DNA from: Argyresthia goedartella
Taxonomy: Eukaryota; Arthropoda; Insecta; Lepidoptera; Argyresthiidae
Direction of reading: 5' to 3'
Assembly: GCA_949825045.1 (NCBI GenBank)
Contig: OX463822.1
Span: 32,366,703-32,430,702 of the forward strand
Length of the DNA: 64,000 bases
The notes beneath the pieces were generated by a model. The model searched no databases, was not told where the DNA came from, and was given only the letters and a program-made list of their open reading frames with translations. Both the position numbers and the translations under genes were made by a program. Within the stretch, counting starts at the first letter, position 1. Each line of letters starts with the position of its first letter. Below, in pieces: positions 1 through 11,634 of this stretch.

Positions 1-447
1 TTTAATTTGGTTAAGGTCTTACGCTACTTGTTAGATAATTAATAATTACACAAAAAATGGGATGTTTTGATTGAAGTACTACTTGCATTTATTTAACAAC
101 ATAATTTAGATGTAAGAGCCGTTTTTTCCTGTTGATTTTTATAAATTAAAGCAATGTTCGCGTCAGTAAATTAAAAGAAATCAATTAGAACGGTAACATA
201 CTAGCTAATAGCTATTCTTTTAATACCTAGGTAGGTTATAAAAACGTTAAAATAATTCAAAATTTACACGTGGATATTCTAAGCATGTGTTTTTCTATTT
301 GAATTTTTACGAGGCTGCCAAAAAAAATGTTTTTCAGGCTTTTTGTATGTATGTCTCTGAGTTTCTTAAATTCAGTAGAACTTTCAACGCGTTAACCTAT
401 TTCGTTGAGATGTATCTTTAGAATCCTTACAATACACACACCGGGTA

Positions 448-603
448 CAGCGCGACACAAAAGTCTTGAAATAAAAATAAATATTTTTTACTGGTAACAC
501 CTAATTTCTCCATATGAAAGATCTTAAGTGTTACCATATTAAATCTGCTTTACCAAAGAAAGTGGCGACCCTATTATTATTAAAACTGTTGTGTCGCACA
601 CTG
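448..603. mobile_element. Short MITE candidate, TA target site
   Basis: A 156-bp segment begins CAGCGCGACACAAAAGTC and ends, read on the other strand, CAGTGTGCGACACAACAG. The ends are imperfect inverted repeats, and both are flanked by TA. This is the signature of a non-autonomous Tc1/mariner-type element. There is no coding content. It lies in the noncoding left part of the hAT element. Confidence 0.4.
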
Positions 604-867
604 TAATATACGCTAGTTAGGTACCTTATGTTTAAAATCGCAATTCTGTGATCAAATAATTGATGCTTTGTATCTATCTAAATGGCAATGGTAGGTTTGC
701 CTGTCTATTTTTTATCAGGCGCTTAGTACTTTTTTCTACGGATGGCAGTTGTGTTTTTTATTTTTGTTATAAGCTTATTTAGAGACTACCTAGGATATGC
801 AATTTATGATGGAAAATTATTTAGTTACTCTATTTAAGATAAATTTTTTTGCTCTCTACAGTTAACA

Positions 868-2814
868 ATGGAGGAATACACAGAACACGAAAAGAAATCT
901 CAAGATAGATCAAGCGTATGGAGTCACTTTTTAAGATCCAAAGTAAATTCATCAGCTAAATGCAAGCATTGCAACAAAATTCTCATGTGTTCCGGTGGCT
1001 CAACATCCAGTCTTAGAAACCATCTGAAGAAACATTTAATATCACTTACAGAAGTTATTACAAAAGCAACTGAACAGATGGAAGTATGCAGTAAGCCACA
1101 AAAGTTGGAGATTTCTACATATTTTCCAAGGCAGGAGGACTCTATGGAGTTGACCATATCGAGAATGGTCACACTTGATGGGCTGACATTTAGAGTGTTT
1201 GCTAATTCAGCAGATCTTATTCGATTATTTAAAAAGAACGGCCAATCCTTGCCAACATCAGCAAACACTGTAAAAAATATTGTGATCAAGCAAAGTGAAG
1301 TAGCGAAACAAAAAATAGTGGTCGAATTGTCACTTTTAACAAAGAAGGGGCACAAGTTTTCCGCAACAGCAGATGAGTGGACCTCCACCAGAAATCGACG
1401 TTATATGAACATAAATATACATTCCCCGTTCCTGACCACTTCTAAAAAGTTTGTTATTTTGGGGTTGGCGAGGTTAGAAGGTTCAGCTACAGCTCTAAAA
1501 TGTGCACAAATAATTGAAGAACGCTTAAAAATGTACAGCATACAATTGGAGGACTTAATAGGTCTCACAACTGACGGAGCAAGTGTTATGGTAAAGATGG
1601 GAAAAGGTTTGCCTGTTTATCATCAATTGTGCTACGCCCATGCTATACAACTAGCTATCCTAGATGTGCTTTATAAAGACAAACCTGTTGAACACAAGGC
1701 CATGGAGCACTTAATTGTCAATGATTTGAGCGACAGTGAGTCTGATTCTGATGAGTCAGAAGATGGAATTTCTTTTGAACAAGAAAACATACCCGTTGTA
1801 AGATTATGCCCGAACTACAAGACTTTAATTGACAAAGTTAGAAAAACTTGCAAAATCTTCAGAAAATCACCGACATAGAACGATGAAGTTTTACAAAAAT
1901 ATGTATTGGAAGAATTTGGTAAACAACTTTCTCTTGAGTTGGACTGTAAAACAAGGTGGAGCTCCATGTGTACTATGTTGCAGAGGTTCATAAAATTATA
2001 TCATTGCATTCAAAAGTCATTGATAGATTTAAAGTCAAACATTCGATTCACGGAAGAAGAAATTTCATCTCTAAAACATATTCACGAAGTTTTGAGTGTT
2101 CTCAAAAGTGTTGTAGAAGTGTTATGCTTAGAAGATGCCACACTACTAACAGCTGACGTAGCATTGAAACATATGTTCATGAAGCTGACTAATACAGATG
2201 GTGCATTGAGTAACGCGCTGCAAAAATCTCTGCGAAAAAGAATTGGAGATAGATATCTGATTGTTCAAGGTGTCCTGAAATATTTGGACAATGCAGAAAC
2301 ATTCTTTGAAGAAGCTATAGTAGACTCTATCTTCGAAAAGCCTTCCCCTGACACAATCAGATCTGTTATTATGTCTTTGGTTGCTGATAAGAACAAAACT
2401 GGTACAACTGGCCGGGAAGTTATGTTGGAAGCTGAGAAATCGTCGTCAGAAGGATCGAACCAAGCAGTCCTCAGTTTCAAAGATGAACTACTACATAAAA
2501 TAAAGACCATCACAAAAAAAAATTTACATTCTACTTCCACATTATCAGCAGCTGCTGAAGCACAAAAAGAAGACTGCCTGCCCCAAATGATTATTTGTGA
2601 AATGGCTTTACACGAAAACGGCGGAGATCGTGGTAAATATTTAACTCAAGCGTACAACCATTTGCTAACAATCAAACCCACTAGTGTAGAATCAGAGCGG
2701 GCATTTTCCACTGCTGGGTACTTTTGCAATAAATTACGATCAAGGCTTAATGATTCGACTTTAGATGCTTTGATGATGTTGAGGTCGTACTTTCTATCTG
2801 AAAAGCATTGTTAA
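868..2814 (+). pseudogene. hAT transposase (BED-finger type), one in-frame stop
   Basis: A hAT-family transposase would excise and reinsert its element. One reading frame runs from ATG 868 to TAA 2812-2814, broken once by TAG at 1876-1878. Both halves are in the same frame and join without loss, so a point mutation fits best. The N-terminal ~35-60 residues hold a BED zinc finger (CKHC followed by H-X4-H). DDE-core landmarks are ADEWTS (first acidic residue) and LTTDGASVM. The C-terminal hAT dimerisation block contains SVESERAFSTAG and RSRLNDSTLDALM, including its conserved glutamate. An acidic Asp/Ser-rich tract lies just before the stop. Length without the stop would be about 648 codons, normal for the family. 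An AATAAA signal follows near 2880. A retained stop means it is probably inactive. Confidence 0.85.
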
Positions 2815-3129
2815 ATAATTTCTTGTGTTCATTCATAACATTGATTTTTTAGATCGCATTTAATTGTTGTAATTGACAATAATAAAAGATTTTTATTATA
2901 CTTTGTCGTTTTTCTTTGTTAAAATTATTCTTTTCCTAACATGTTTTTCATTGAATATGGTTCTGATTAAGGTTTTCATATAAAAGATACAAAAATATAT
3001 GGTTTTAAAACAAATAATTAAATACAAAAAAAATCTTTGAAAACCGAGACCGAAACCGAAAAAACCGGGTTGAACCCAAAACCGAAAATAAAAACCGGTT
3101 TTAATTTTGCTCCGGTTTTGCATTCCCTA

Positions 3130-4325
3130 GTACGCACGTAACATGCGGTTCCTGATCACATCACAGAGAGATTATAATATGTGTGTAGGAAAAGATGTGT
3201 ATGTAATGTACATAATTAGGCATCTAAACACTCGTGTGACGTTATTATGATTAAATAAACCCGCACTTGTATTTTACTTTGTTCCCTTTCGTTATGTAAA
3301 GTCACATAAATTACTATTATCTACACACGTATCATAAACCCTCTTTACTGCGTACAAAAACCGCACGTTACGATCAACATAATGTTAAACTACTTGGTAA
3401 AAACTCATTTCTTATCTGAAAAATTACACATTATGACCATAATGTGTAGTTTTTAGGGTTCCGTACCCGAAGGGTTCCAAACGGGACCCTATTACTAAGA
3501 CTTCGCTGTCCGTCCGTCCGTCCGTCCGTCCGTCTGTCACCAGGCTGTATCTCAAGAACCTAGCTAGCTAGAGAGTTGAAATTTTCACAGATTATGTATT
3601 TCTGTTGCCGCTATAACAACAAATACTAAAAAACAGGATAAAAGAAATATTTAAGGGGGCTCCTATACAACAATTCTTTCAATACCACATACAAACTTAT
3701 GGATACACCTGGTTACGTACATGGAGTGTGATAGTAACCGCACCAATAACTTTGTAAACAATATTTTGCTGTAAAATCCAAACTATTCACTCCACACCAT
3801 CGCTTCCATTGAACGGTGGTACGGAAACCTTCGTGCGCGATTTAGATTCGCACTTGACCGGTTTTTCTACATATTATGACATTCAAATTTCGAACGCCGA
3901 CGCCCGACTGCTTGCCGCCCCTAGTTTGTCTGTGAAGTTGGTACTGACATTCAAATTTCGAACTCCGACTCCCGCCTGCATGAAGTTGGTACTACAGAAC
4001 AAGCTAAACAACTGCAGAGCCACAATGCCGGTCAAACATGCGGTTATGAGCTTATGATATATACATATATAGATATATAATTAGGCATTAAAACTCTCGA
4101 GTGATATTATTATGAAACTCGCCTTCGGCTCGTTTCATAAACCCACTCTCGAGTATTAATGCCCTCCATTATGTAGCAGTCACATAAACTACTATTATGT
4201 ACATATTAACACAGAGAATACCTGCTGGTTGTTTCTTCTTTTAAATTTTAATCAATAAAACTATATAATGACTCTCATAACATTTTATTACTCACATTTG
4301 GTCCGTTTTAGTTGTGGAACATACA
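3130..4325 (+). repeat. Family A dimeric repeat, copy 1 (interrupted)
   Basis: Copies of this unit occur at 3130, 22009 and 29851. Each is made of two diverged halves that share landmarks in order: acatgcggttcctga, gagag..ttat, atgtgtgtag, aggcat..aaact, and a block like gtcacataaactactattat. This indicates an ancestral tandem duplication of roughly 450 bp. Copy 1 is cut by a 407-bp interspersed repeat at 3455-3861; the other copies read straight through there. Its tail (4190-4325, ending near gttgtggaacatacata) matches 25673-25808. No protein can be supported. A palindromic stretch around 4100-4160 is built on actctcgagtga/cactctcgag. Confidence 0.75.
3455..3861 (-). repeat. Interspersed 'accggtcaagtgcgag' repeat, insert in family A
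   Basis: Read on the minus strand this begins ACCGGTCAAGTGCGAG, runs through a GGAC/GACG tetranucleotide run (about 3505-3535), and ends CGGGTACGGAACCCT. It is the inverted counterpart of 5741-6149. Comparison with 22320-22340, where the family A repeat is uninterrupted, defines the insertion exactly within a run of T with no longer target duplication. Repeats of this type are common in Lepidoptera and have been likened to Helitron-related elements; that class assignment is from memory and not proved here. Confidence 0.75.
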
Positions 4326-5740
4326 TACATAAGGATCTGCTCTTACAGCTAACGAAATATTTATAAATACAATTAGATAACACAAACTAATAAATTATTT
4401 TCCCAAGTCAATCCAAACATGTGCGTTTTTACTATGACTAGCTATGCGACAGCTTTATGCATATTGCACACTTGCCCCTACCTACCCACAATAGAAATCA
4501 AATACACTTTCAATCAACCTCGGGCCTGATTCTATTATGTCGCTATTCGTGTTAGGGCCCCTGGAAGGAAATAACTTGTTATTTCGTAGATAGCAACGCT
4601 TAACATAGATTCCCCTACTGGCCGGTTAAACGCACGAATGTTTTCCAAAGGATTTGAACCTTAACATAACTTTAAAATCGCGATCTAATTTTCAAAATTT
4701 CCGGGCTATCTGGGTTAATAATGTTGAGTAAATTAACATTGAACTTTGGTATACAGAAGGATAATAAAACAAATGTCATTAGTCGTATCATCGTATACCT
4801 ATCTATAGTATTTAGGTAACCAAGCTTAAGTCTTTCAGCTAAGCCCTTATAACACATATTTAAGATCATCATTATCACAATAATGATCACCTACCCTAAC
4901 CAACCACTTCGTCCGGATGTTTTTCGTGTGCAATTCAAGTTTAAACCGGTTCACAACATATTATAAATAAACTAGCGAAAATTAAAACGTTACAATTTAA
5001 ACAATTTATGTTTCTCATGGATATACTAATAATAAATTATCGAAAATGAATATGTTATATTTTAATTGTAATTGTAAGTGCGGCCAGATCACAAAATATC
5101 GCGAGAAAAATCCCGTGAGATTATAAACTAACGGTGTTCACAAATATATGGTGTCAGATACAGTTTTGCTTATCTGTTATCCAATCGTTTTACAGTAAAG
5201 ATTCGACTTATAAACGATCATACGCGAAATAATAATACATAAACCGTAGATATAATACAGATATTAAAAGATTTCTTGGCGCCTGAGGGAGGCCACCATC
5301 TCTCTATCGCTTACCTATGCATCTCTCTTGTTCCCTGCCACGCGGCGGCGCAATCAGGCGCACAAGAAACTTGGCGTCAGCTATACCTACTTCGTTCGTC
5401 CGGACAAAGCGCGAAAATAGGTGCATTCTATCTCTGTGCAACATCATACAATCAAAATTTCATTAGTACTCAAGTACAATCGAACCAACTGAATCATGAC
5501 CCACTTGCCTGATAATTCGTTTGAAACTTTCAAACTTGTAAGATCTATCGCGTATAATGCACTTACGACGTTTTAGGCACTAATAAAATTACGTCAATAC
5601 AGGTCGCAGACCTATGCAATTTTAACCTTTGTTATCATTGCCATAAAACCACATTTCACACATATACAGTCATTGTTTGAATCTCGAGCTAGTTCTCGCT
5701 TATTTAACCTAAACTTTTTGATGATGGAAAAAATATATTT
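4326..5740. other. AT-rich stretch without a supportable gene
   Basis: Nothing convincing was found. The short open frames (for example at 4672-4890 and 5276-5512) lack recognisable motifs, codon character or neighbours. No terminal repeats or RNA gene signatures were seen. Confidence 0.6.
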
Positions 5741-6149
5741 AAAAACCGGTCAAGTGCGAGTCTAAATCGCGCACGAAGGGTTCCGTACCACCGTTCAATG
5801 GAAGCGATGGTGTGGAGTGAATAGTTTGGATTTTACACAGCAAAATATTGTTTACAAAGTTATTCGTGCGGTTACTTTCACACTCCATGTACGTAACCAG
5901 GTGCATCCATAAGTTTGTATGTGGTATTGTTGTATGGGAGCCCCCTTAAATATTTCTTTTATCCTGTTTTTTAGTATTTGTTGTTATAGCGGCAACATAA
6001 ATACATAATCTCTGAAAATTTCAACTCTCTAGCTAGCTAGGTTCTTGAGATACAGCCTGGTGACAGACGGACGGACGGACGGACGGACGGACAGCGGAGT
6101 CTTAGTAATAGGGTCCCGTTGGAACCCTTCGGGTACGGAACCCTAAAAA
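5741..6149 (+). repeat. Interspersed 'accggtcaagtgcgag' repeat, forward copy
   Basis: This starts aaaaaccggtcaagtgcgag and ends cgggtacggaaccctaaaaa. It carries a (GGAC)n tract at about 6065-6093. It is nearly identical in reverse orientation to 3455-3861, so the two make a large inverted repeat about 1.9 kb apart. No coding capacity. Confidence 0.8.
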
Positions 6150-6243
6150 TGGGGTGTTCTACAAGTGTGTCATATTATGTCAAGTTGTCAGTCAATGTGA
6201 AAAAATAGAAACTAAATAGTAAAATGCTTAATAATTTTTAATA

Positions 6244-7189
6244 ATGGCTAATTTAGAAGAACAAAGAGCTCGGATTGTAGTCTTAAGTGAGGAAGGCTAT
6301 GGCATACGGGAAATATCACGCGAATTGAATATTTCTCGGAATACAGTGAGGACCTGGATCAGACGGCACGCCGGAGAGGGCATTCTCGAGGACAGACGAC
6401 GTCATAACCACGGCGTTCGCCGACTCACGAACGAACAAAGAGTGGACATGCAACACCATTACGAAGAATATCCTTTTACTCCCACCCGATATTTTGCGGC
6501 ACAACATGACGTCTGTCTACAAACTATTAGAAATTATTTGCACGGCACTGGACTGCATTACAGACATTATGCTGAGAAAGTAACCTTAACGGAAGATCAT
6601 AAAACAGCGAGAAGGAATTTTGCAAACGCTTATTTAGACTATGACTGGACTAACACTATATTTACAGACGAAAAAACATTTCGATCTTCTCAACACGGTC
6701 GCTTAACTTGTGGCGTTACGATCTTACGATAACACGCGGTACACAGAAGATCACGTCGTGCCTAATCAGTTATCCGGTCGAATTTCAGCAAATATGTGGG
6801 CGTGGATGGGTATCGGAGGAGTAGGTGAGCTTGTCCATATTTCTTCTCGGCAAAACGCAATGAAGTATGTCGATCTATTAGAAGAATCTATGTTACCGAC
6901 AGTGCGAACAGTTTACCCGCGTGAAGATGTGCCAGTATTTTCCTACGTTCATGACAACTGTCGAGTGCATACTGCCAGGGTAGTCTCAAATTGGTTTGAT
7001 CTGCATAATGATGAAGTTACTTTGATTCCATGGCCGAGTAGATCCCCAGACCTCAACCCAATAGAAAATTTGTGGGGTTTGATGGTCCAAATGTGGGATA
7101 ACAGAAACGAGAGAACAAAGGAAGCAATTGAGCAACATTGTAACGAAATTTGGGATTACTTGAGAGACACGACATTTGCAGTCGTCTAA
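6244..7189 (+). pseudogene. Tc1/mariner-superfamily transposase, DD36E spacing, frameshifted
   Basis: The N-terminal part (6244 to about 6715) has a helix-turn-helix region (REISRELNISRNTVRTWIRR) and the first catalytic aspartate in FTDEKTF. The frame then shifts by one near 6710-6732, and the C-terminal part continues to the stop at 7189. That part has the second aspartate in YVHDNCRVH and the third acidic residue in SPDLNPIENLWG. I counted 36 residues between the second D and the E from the DNA (6955-7065), a DD36E spacing; classic Tc1 elements have 34. Length without the shift is about 315 residues. I did not find clear terminal inverted repeats. It lies directly after the interspersed repeat ending at 6149. 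The single frameshift makes it non-functional. Confidence 0.8.
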
Positions 7190-7458
7190 TAGGGTCAATG
7201 CGTGACCGATTACAGGCCGTTATCGATAACCATGGTGCACACACTAGGTTTTAGATACTGAATCTTATTTGTTTTTAATTATAATTAAAAATAAGTTCTG
7301 TTAAAGATTAAATAAAGTTTTTTTTTCATTTCACAAATTTTATTACTCTTTTTACTTATATAGCTTGAAAGACCAAAAATGGCATGTTTCTGTCCTTAAA
7401 ATACTTACTTATAGGAATGACGTGATTGAAACTCGTTAATGAATTAATCTAAAGTTTA

Positions 7459-7582
7459 TGCTGGCACTTCACTTGGCTGTATTTGCCCAAACATGACTGC
7501 ATTATTTTTGATTTTATATTCTAGAGCAATAAATGCGACTAATGGTTGAGCAAATTTAATACGGCCAAGTGAAGTGGCACCA
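7459..7582. mobile_element. 124-bp MITE candidate with TTA flanks
   Basis: The left end reads TGCTGGCACTTCACTTGGC and the right end, reverse-complemented, TGGTGCCACTTCACTTGGC. Both sides are flanked by TTA. An imperfect inverted repeat with a 3-bp TTA duplication is typical of PIF/Harbinger-type MITEs; the superfamily is inferred from that alone. No coding content. Confidence 0.5.
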
Positions 7583-7585
7583 TTA

Positions 7586-8637
7586 CGTTCGTAGAAAACT
7601 TCCTATACTTACCTACGTAATACAGATAAAGACAGTAACATCATCTCTTCTTTTTCATATACGAGCTTAGTCGATACCACATCTGTGGTCGATACTGTCC
7701 GATTTATTTAACAGTGCACTCAGTAAATGTCAGTGTCTAATCAAATGATAACAAGTTCGTTACCAAGGAAATAAACCTTCAAGCTAATTTCGACCTACTT
7801 GCATTTAAGGGGTTTAGCAAAATAAGCTTATGTTGGGTCATGATTCAGATGGTTCGATTGTACATAAACGCGAGTGTTTAATAAATAACATCAACACACA
7901 TTTTGTAACAAATCACTAACTTTTATATCCGTATTTTTTATAGTGTTGCCACGTATTTGACAAATGTTCCTTTATGAGTGCCACTGTTATTGACATAGAG
8001 ACTGAGTGCAGACGATGCATGTAAATTTTTAATCCGTTAGTACAATTCAATTAAAATTTTAGTACTTTATTGAGAACACTTTTGACAAAATTCATTCATC
8101 CTTTATTAGTCTAGTTATCAGATCATTACGAGAATCTTTATATATTCTCAGGTTCTGGTCGAGTTCATTCGAGTATAGTGAATTGATTTCCTTGACTTTA
8201 CTAGAACCTGGAACTTACTAAATATATTGTATTTCCATCAACATGTAACAGACAGGAGGAGGGGTGGACGATGAACTGATGTAGCACCACTATCTAACTA
8301 CGACAGACTTCAATAGTCAAGATTTATCATCGTATGACTTAGCACAACTAACTGAAGATGGAAGGAGTCCCCTTTAATAGATAGATAAAATTACCCCGCC
8401 CCGCTCCCCGCAGTCGCACGAATACTTTGTTTTGAACATAAGCTAACTAATGTTCAACATTAAACGAAACGCATCGGCTAATGTGCAGTCTAGCCGATTA
8501 AAGATGACATCCGTTATCACAAACGAACATGACATGACTTCGGACATTAGCAGAGACTCGAAATTAATCTTGACTAGCTGGCTAATCCTAAGTTTAGTTT
8601 CACACCCAGCTATAGCCGTAACAGATATAAGGATTGA
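7586..8637. other. No supportable gene
   Basis: The two overlapping short frames at 8443-8734 partly cover the U2-like sequence and are not considered coding. No repeats with clear ends were recognised. This stretch would be the 3' flank of the U2-like sequence. Confidence 0.5.
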
Positions 8638-8640
8638 TTT

Positions 8641-8837
8641 GGGCCGTTCCCGGCGGCACTGCAATGCCGGGCCGACCCGTGACGGGAGTGGAGCGAGCCC
8701 CGAACATCCCGTCGGTTTTCAAAAATCAGTTTAATATACTGGTCCCTCAATGAGGGACCTTTCAGATATTAAGCTGAAAAGAACAGATACTACACTCTTA
8801 TCTTATCTCTGATCTTAGCCAAAAGGCCGAGAAGCGA
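8641..8837 (-). ncRNA. U2 snRNA-like sequence with 13-nt insertion (probable pseudogene)
   Basis: Read on the minus strand from 8837, the sequence begins ATCGCTTCTCGGCCTTTTGG, the conserved U2 5' end. The branch-point recognition segment GTAGTA (about 8789-8794), an Sm-site-like ATTTTTG (about 8720-8728) and the 3' stem GCATTGCAGTGC follow in the normal order. The last paired bases are GGGAACGGCCC at 8641. Length is ~197 nt, about 13 longer than usual. The excess is GAGATAAGATAAG at 8797-8809, between the U6-pairing segment GATCA and the AGTGTAGTA block. Immediately upstream (8838 and higher) is the 3' region of a LINE rather than a recognisable snRNA promoter. I therefore favour a non-functional or relocated copy, though the body is strikingly complete. 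Confidence 0.85.
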
Positions 8838-9020
8838 TACCGGAGGATCAATCAAGAATTCATCTCACGCACCCATTCTGGGGCGTGGGGAGTCAGGGTC
8901 AGATCATCGGATCTCTTCCTGAAGAAGCGCCTCTGTCCACTCCTATGGACAGGTCATCGGGGGGCCCTCGCGGGCGGTGGAGATCTTCTCACGAGGGGTG
9001 TTCCGTTGGATGATCGCCGG

Positions 9021-11634
9021 CTAGGCAACCAGGTCACGTGGCAGGCGGCGGCGGTCTGGCGGGCGCGCGTGGTACGGCGCCATGTCGCGGATATGCGGAT
9101 GTTGTGAGCTATCCGCACGCGCGAACATGCCCTTCGCCAGCCTCTGGACAAACTGGTCCACTGGTTCCCATCTGAGGTCCCTCTGGATCGTCGCATTCCT
9201 CACGTAACGGGGGGCGTCGACGATGGTACGCAAAGAGAGGTTCTCTTGGGCTCGGAGTCTCCGTTTGTTCGTCTCCGAGCACAGGGCGTACCATTCCGGG
9301 GCCGCGTAGGTGAGGCGGGATCTCACGTAGCACTTGTAGATCCCGAGCTTCGCCCTCAGAGGGAGGCTGGAGTCGAGAAGTGGACGCAGCTTGGCGCGTA
9401 CCACCGTGACCTGGTTGACGACGTTGTCGACATGTTGCTTCATGGTGAGCCGGCGATCGATGGTCACTCCCAGGTACTTCACCTGCGGAGACCACGCGAT
9501 GTCCTGTCCTTGGAGCTGGAGTGGTGGTGGAAGGGGGGACTGGCCTGTGATGAGCGCCTGCGTCTTCCCAACGTTGACAGACAACCGCCACTTGGCGAGC
9601 CAGTCGGGCAAGATGTCCAGGGTGCGCTGCAGTTTGACGGCAGCGTGCCGTGCCTGGATCGACGACGCGTAGTAAGCAGCGTCGTCGGCGAAGAGTGCCA
9701 GCTGGGCACCCGGCCCGACGGGGATGTCGTCCGTATATTGGGAGTAACAGGCTGGAGACAGGCAGGACCCCTGAGGGACGCCGGCTGCAACGGGGTGTTC
9801 CTCGGAGACGGCGTCTTCCACCATCACTCGGAAGCGGCGATTCTTCAGGAAGGAGGCGATGATCTGGACCAGTCTTCTTGGGGCTGGAGACGTCGACAAT
9901 TTGTACAGCAACCCCTCGTGCCATACTCTGTCAAACGCCTTCTCCATGTCCAGGAGTACTGCGACAGTGTGTATTCCTTCTTGTTTAAACAAACCGTCAT
10001 GTCATTCAGTACTCTGGTGAGCTGAAGCGTCGTAGAATGCTCGGGCCTGAAGCCGAACTGTTCTGGGCGCGGCTGGATGTGGGGCAGTAGCTTCGCCAGC
10101 AGGAGTTTCTCAAACACCTTTGAGATGGTACTCAGTAGAGTTATCGGCCGATAGCTCTCAGGCAGCTTGGAGTCCTTGCCCGGCTTGGGCAACATGATGA
10201 CCAAGCCCTCCTTCCATTGGGTTGGGAAGTGGCCCGTGTGCAAGATACCGTTAAACAGGCGCGTAACAGCCGCCACAGTACGTGGCGGCAAATGTAGCAG
10301 CGCCATGTTAGGTATGCGGTCTGCGCCCGGGGCTTTCCTGGGCTTGGTACGTCTGAATGCACGCATGATCTGGCCGGGCGTGACGACGGTGGGTTCCTCT
10401 TCGGGAGCTATCGGCGAGGCGAAGTACTATCGCAGGTGTCTCTCGACTGCTGCGACGTGCTCCACATCATCCGTAGGGTTCGGCTTGAACTGCTTCTCGA
10501 GGCATTCGGCGAAGATCTCCGCACGGTCTTGTGCTCGAAATCTTGGTAGGCCGTCGCTGCCCAGGATTGGTCGGACGGGAGTTGGAGTAGGCGACAAATC
10601 CCGGCATAGGCGATGCACGGAGGGGACGTGGTCGCCCATGGACTCGACGTGGCGTTCCCAAGATTCTTCGGCGTGGAGATCAAGTCGGCGCTTCAGCTCT
10701 GCCGTCATGGCGTTGAGCCTGGTCTTCATCGTTGGGCAGCGGGTTTGTTGCCACTGCTTCCGGAGAGCGCGCTTATCGCGGATGAGTGCGCGTAGCTCAG
10801 CAGGAAGAGGATTGGGCTTCCCCCCGCGAGCTACGGTGTGCGATGATAGGTCGAGCACGTCTCGGATCTGGGTGGTTAGCAGCGATGCCAGGCGGTCAAC
10901 GTCTTCCGGCTGGTTGACTGGACATGTGGTCGAAGACTGGTCGAGGGCGGCGGTGAAGGCGCCCCACTGGTATCGTCGGCGTGATGCTGGCGGAGAGACC
11001 CGGGTGGGCAGGTCCGCCAGGACGAGAAGTACTGGCTCGGCGGAGTCTGGAGACCTCTGACGACTACGACGTCGATGGTGTCCCAACCGGCCCGCGAATC
11101 GAAGTGGGTGGGCTCGTCGGGACCGATGACATCGTAGTTGTGGCTCACGGAGTCGGCAAGGATGGCGCGTCCAGCTGGGCACACCCTGGTGGAGTTCCAG
11201 ACGGTGTGCTTGGCGTTGAGGTCGCCAGCGACGCGTGTCGGATGCGGCGACTGTAGCAACCCCCGTAGCTCGGCGGTGCGGATTGGTGTACTGGGGGGCT
11301 TGTAGGCGGCGTAGAGTCGCAGCACCTGGCCGGCGACCTGGAGGTCGACGCCCAAAGCATACAGGGATGTATACTCCTGGGCGTCAACGAGCTGGTGGAC
11401 GATCTTCCTGCCGACGATGACTGCCAAGCCTCGAAAGGCCCGGCCGCTGGTGGACTTCTCGTCCTTACGGTAGACGAAGTAGCCGGGCAGCGACAGCTTG
11501 TCGCTTCCGGCTAGGAATGTCTCGCTGATGAGCATCACGTCGACGCGGTAGTCCCTCAGGAACACGTGGAGCAGCCGCTTCTTCCCTGTCAGCGACTGCG
11601 CGTTCCAGTGGACGACCCTGAGCGGCTCATGCAT
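9021..11634 (-). pseudogene. LINE ORF2 (endonuclease + reverse transcriptase), frameshifted
   Basis: This would be the multifunctional LINE protein that nicks target DNA and copies the element RNA. The start is ATG 11634. The APE-type endonuclease occupies the first ~250 residues (HWNAQSL, ISETFL, GDLNAKH, and a terminal D region). The frame shifts near 11,100, meets an in-frame TAG at about 10,427, and shifts again near 9,990. Reverse-transcriptase landmarks are KAPGADRIPN, SYRPITLLSTISKVFE, LLDMEKAFDRVWHEG (motif A), GVPQGSCLSP and LFADDAAYY (catalytic box, FADD). The C-terminal domain ends at 9021. At least two frameshifts and one stop make it dead. Motifs fit the Jockey clade best. Confidence 0.85.

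Larger units (their letters stand above)
1..3129 (+). mobile_element. hAT transposon, left end outside window
   Basis: The transposase at 868-2814 is of hAT type. The sequence just before 3129 has a hAT-like end on the minus strand: it reads CTAGGGAATGCAAAACCGG inward and is followed by repeated AAACCG-type motifs (3040-3120). I found no matching terminal repeat between 1 and 867, so the left end is probably before the window or has decayed. Bases 1-867 hold no ORF I can support. A splice-acceptor-like tract (tttgctctctacag) ends at about 860, just before the transposase start, which suggests an upstream untranslated exon. To the right lies family A repeat DNA. At the second copy of that repeat (22009) the hAT sequence is absent, which supports 3129/3130 as the right boundary. 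Confidence 0.7.

Noticed and set aside
9246..10025. 259-codon open frame on the plus strand, and many others across 8950-13620
   Set aside because: They are antisense or out-of-frame shadows of the GC-rich Jockey LINE genes. They carry no motifs and the minus strand has the full ordered set of LINE motifs.
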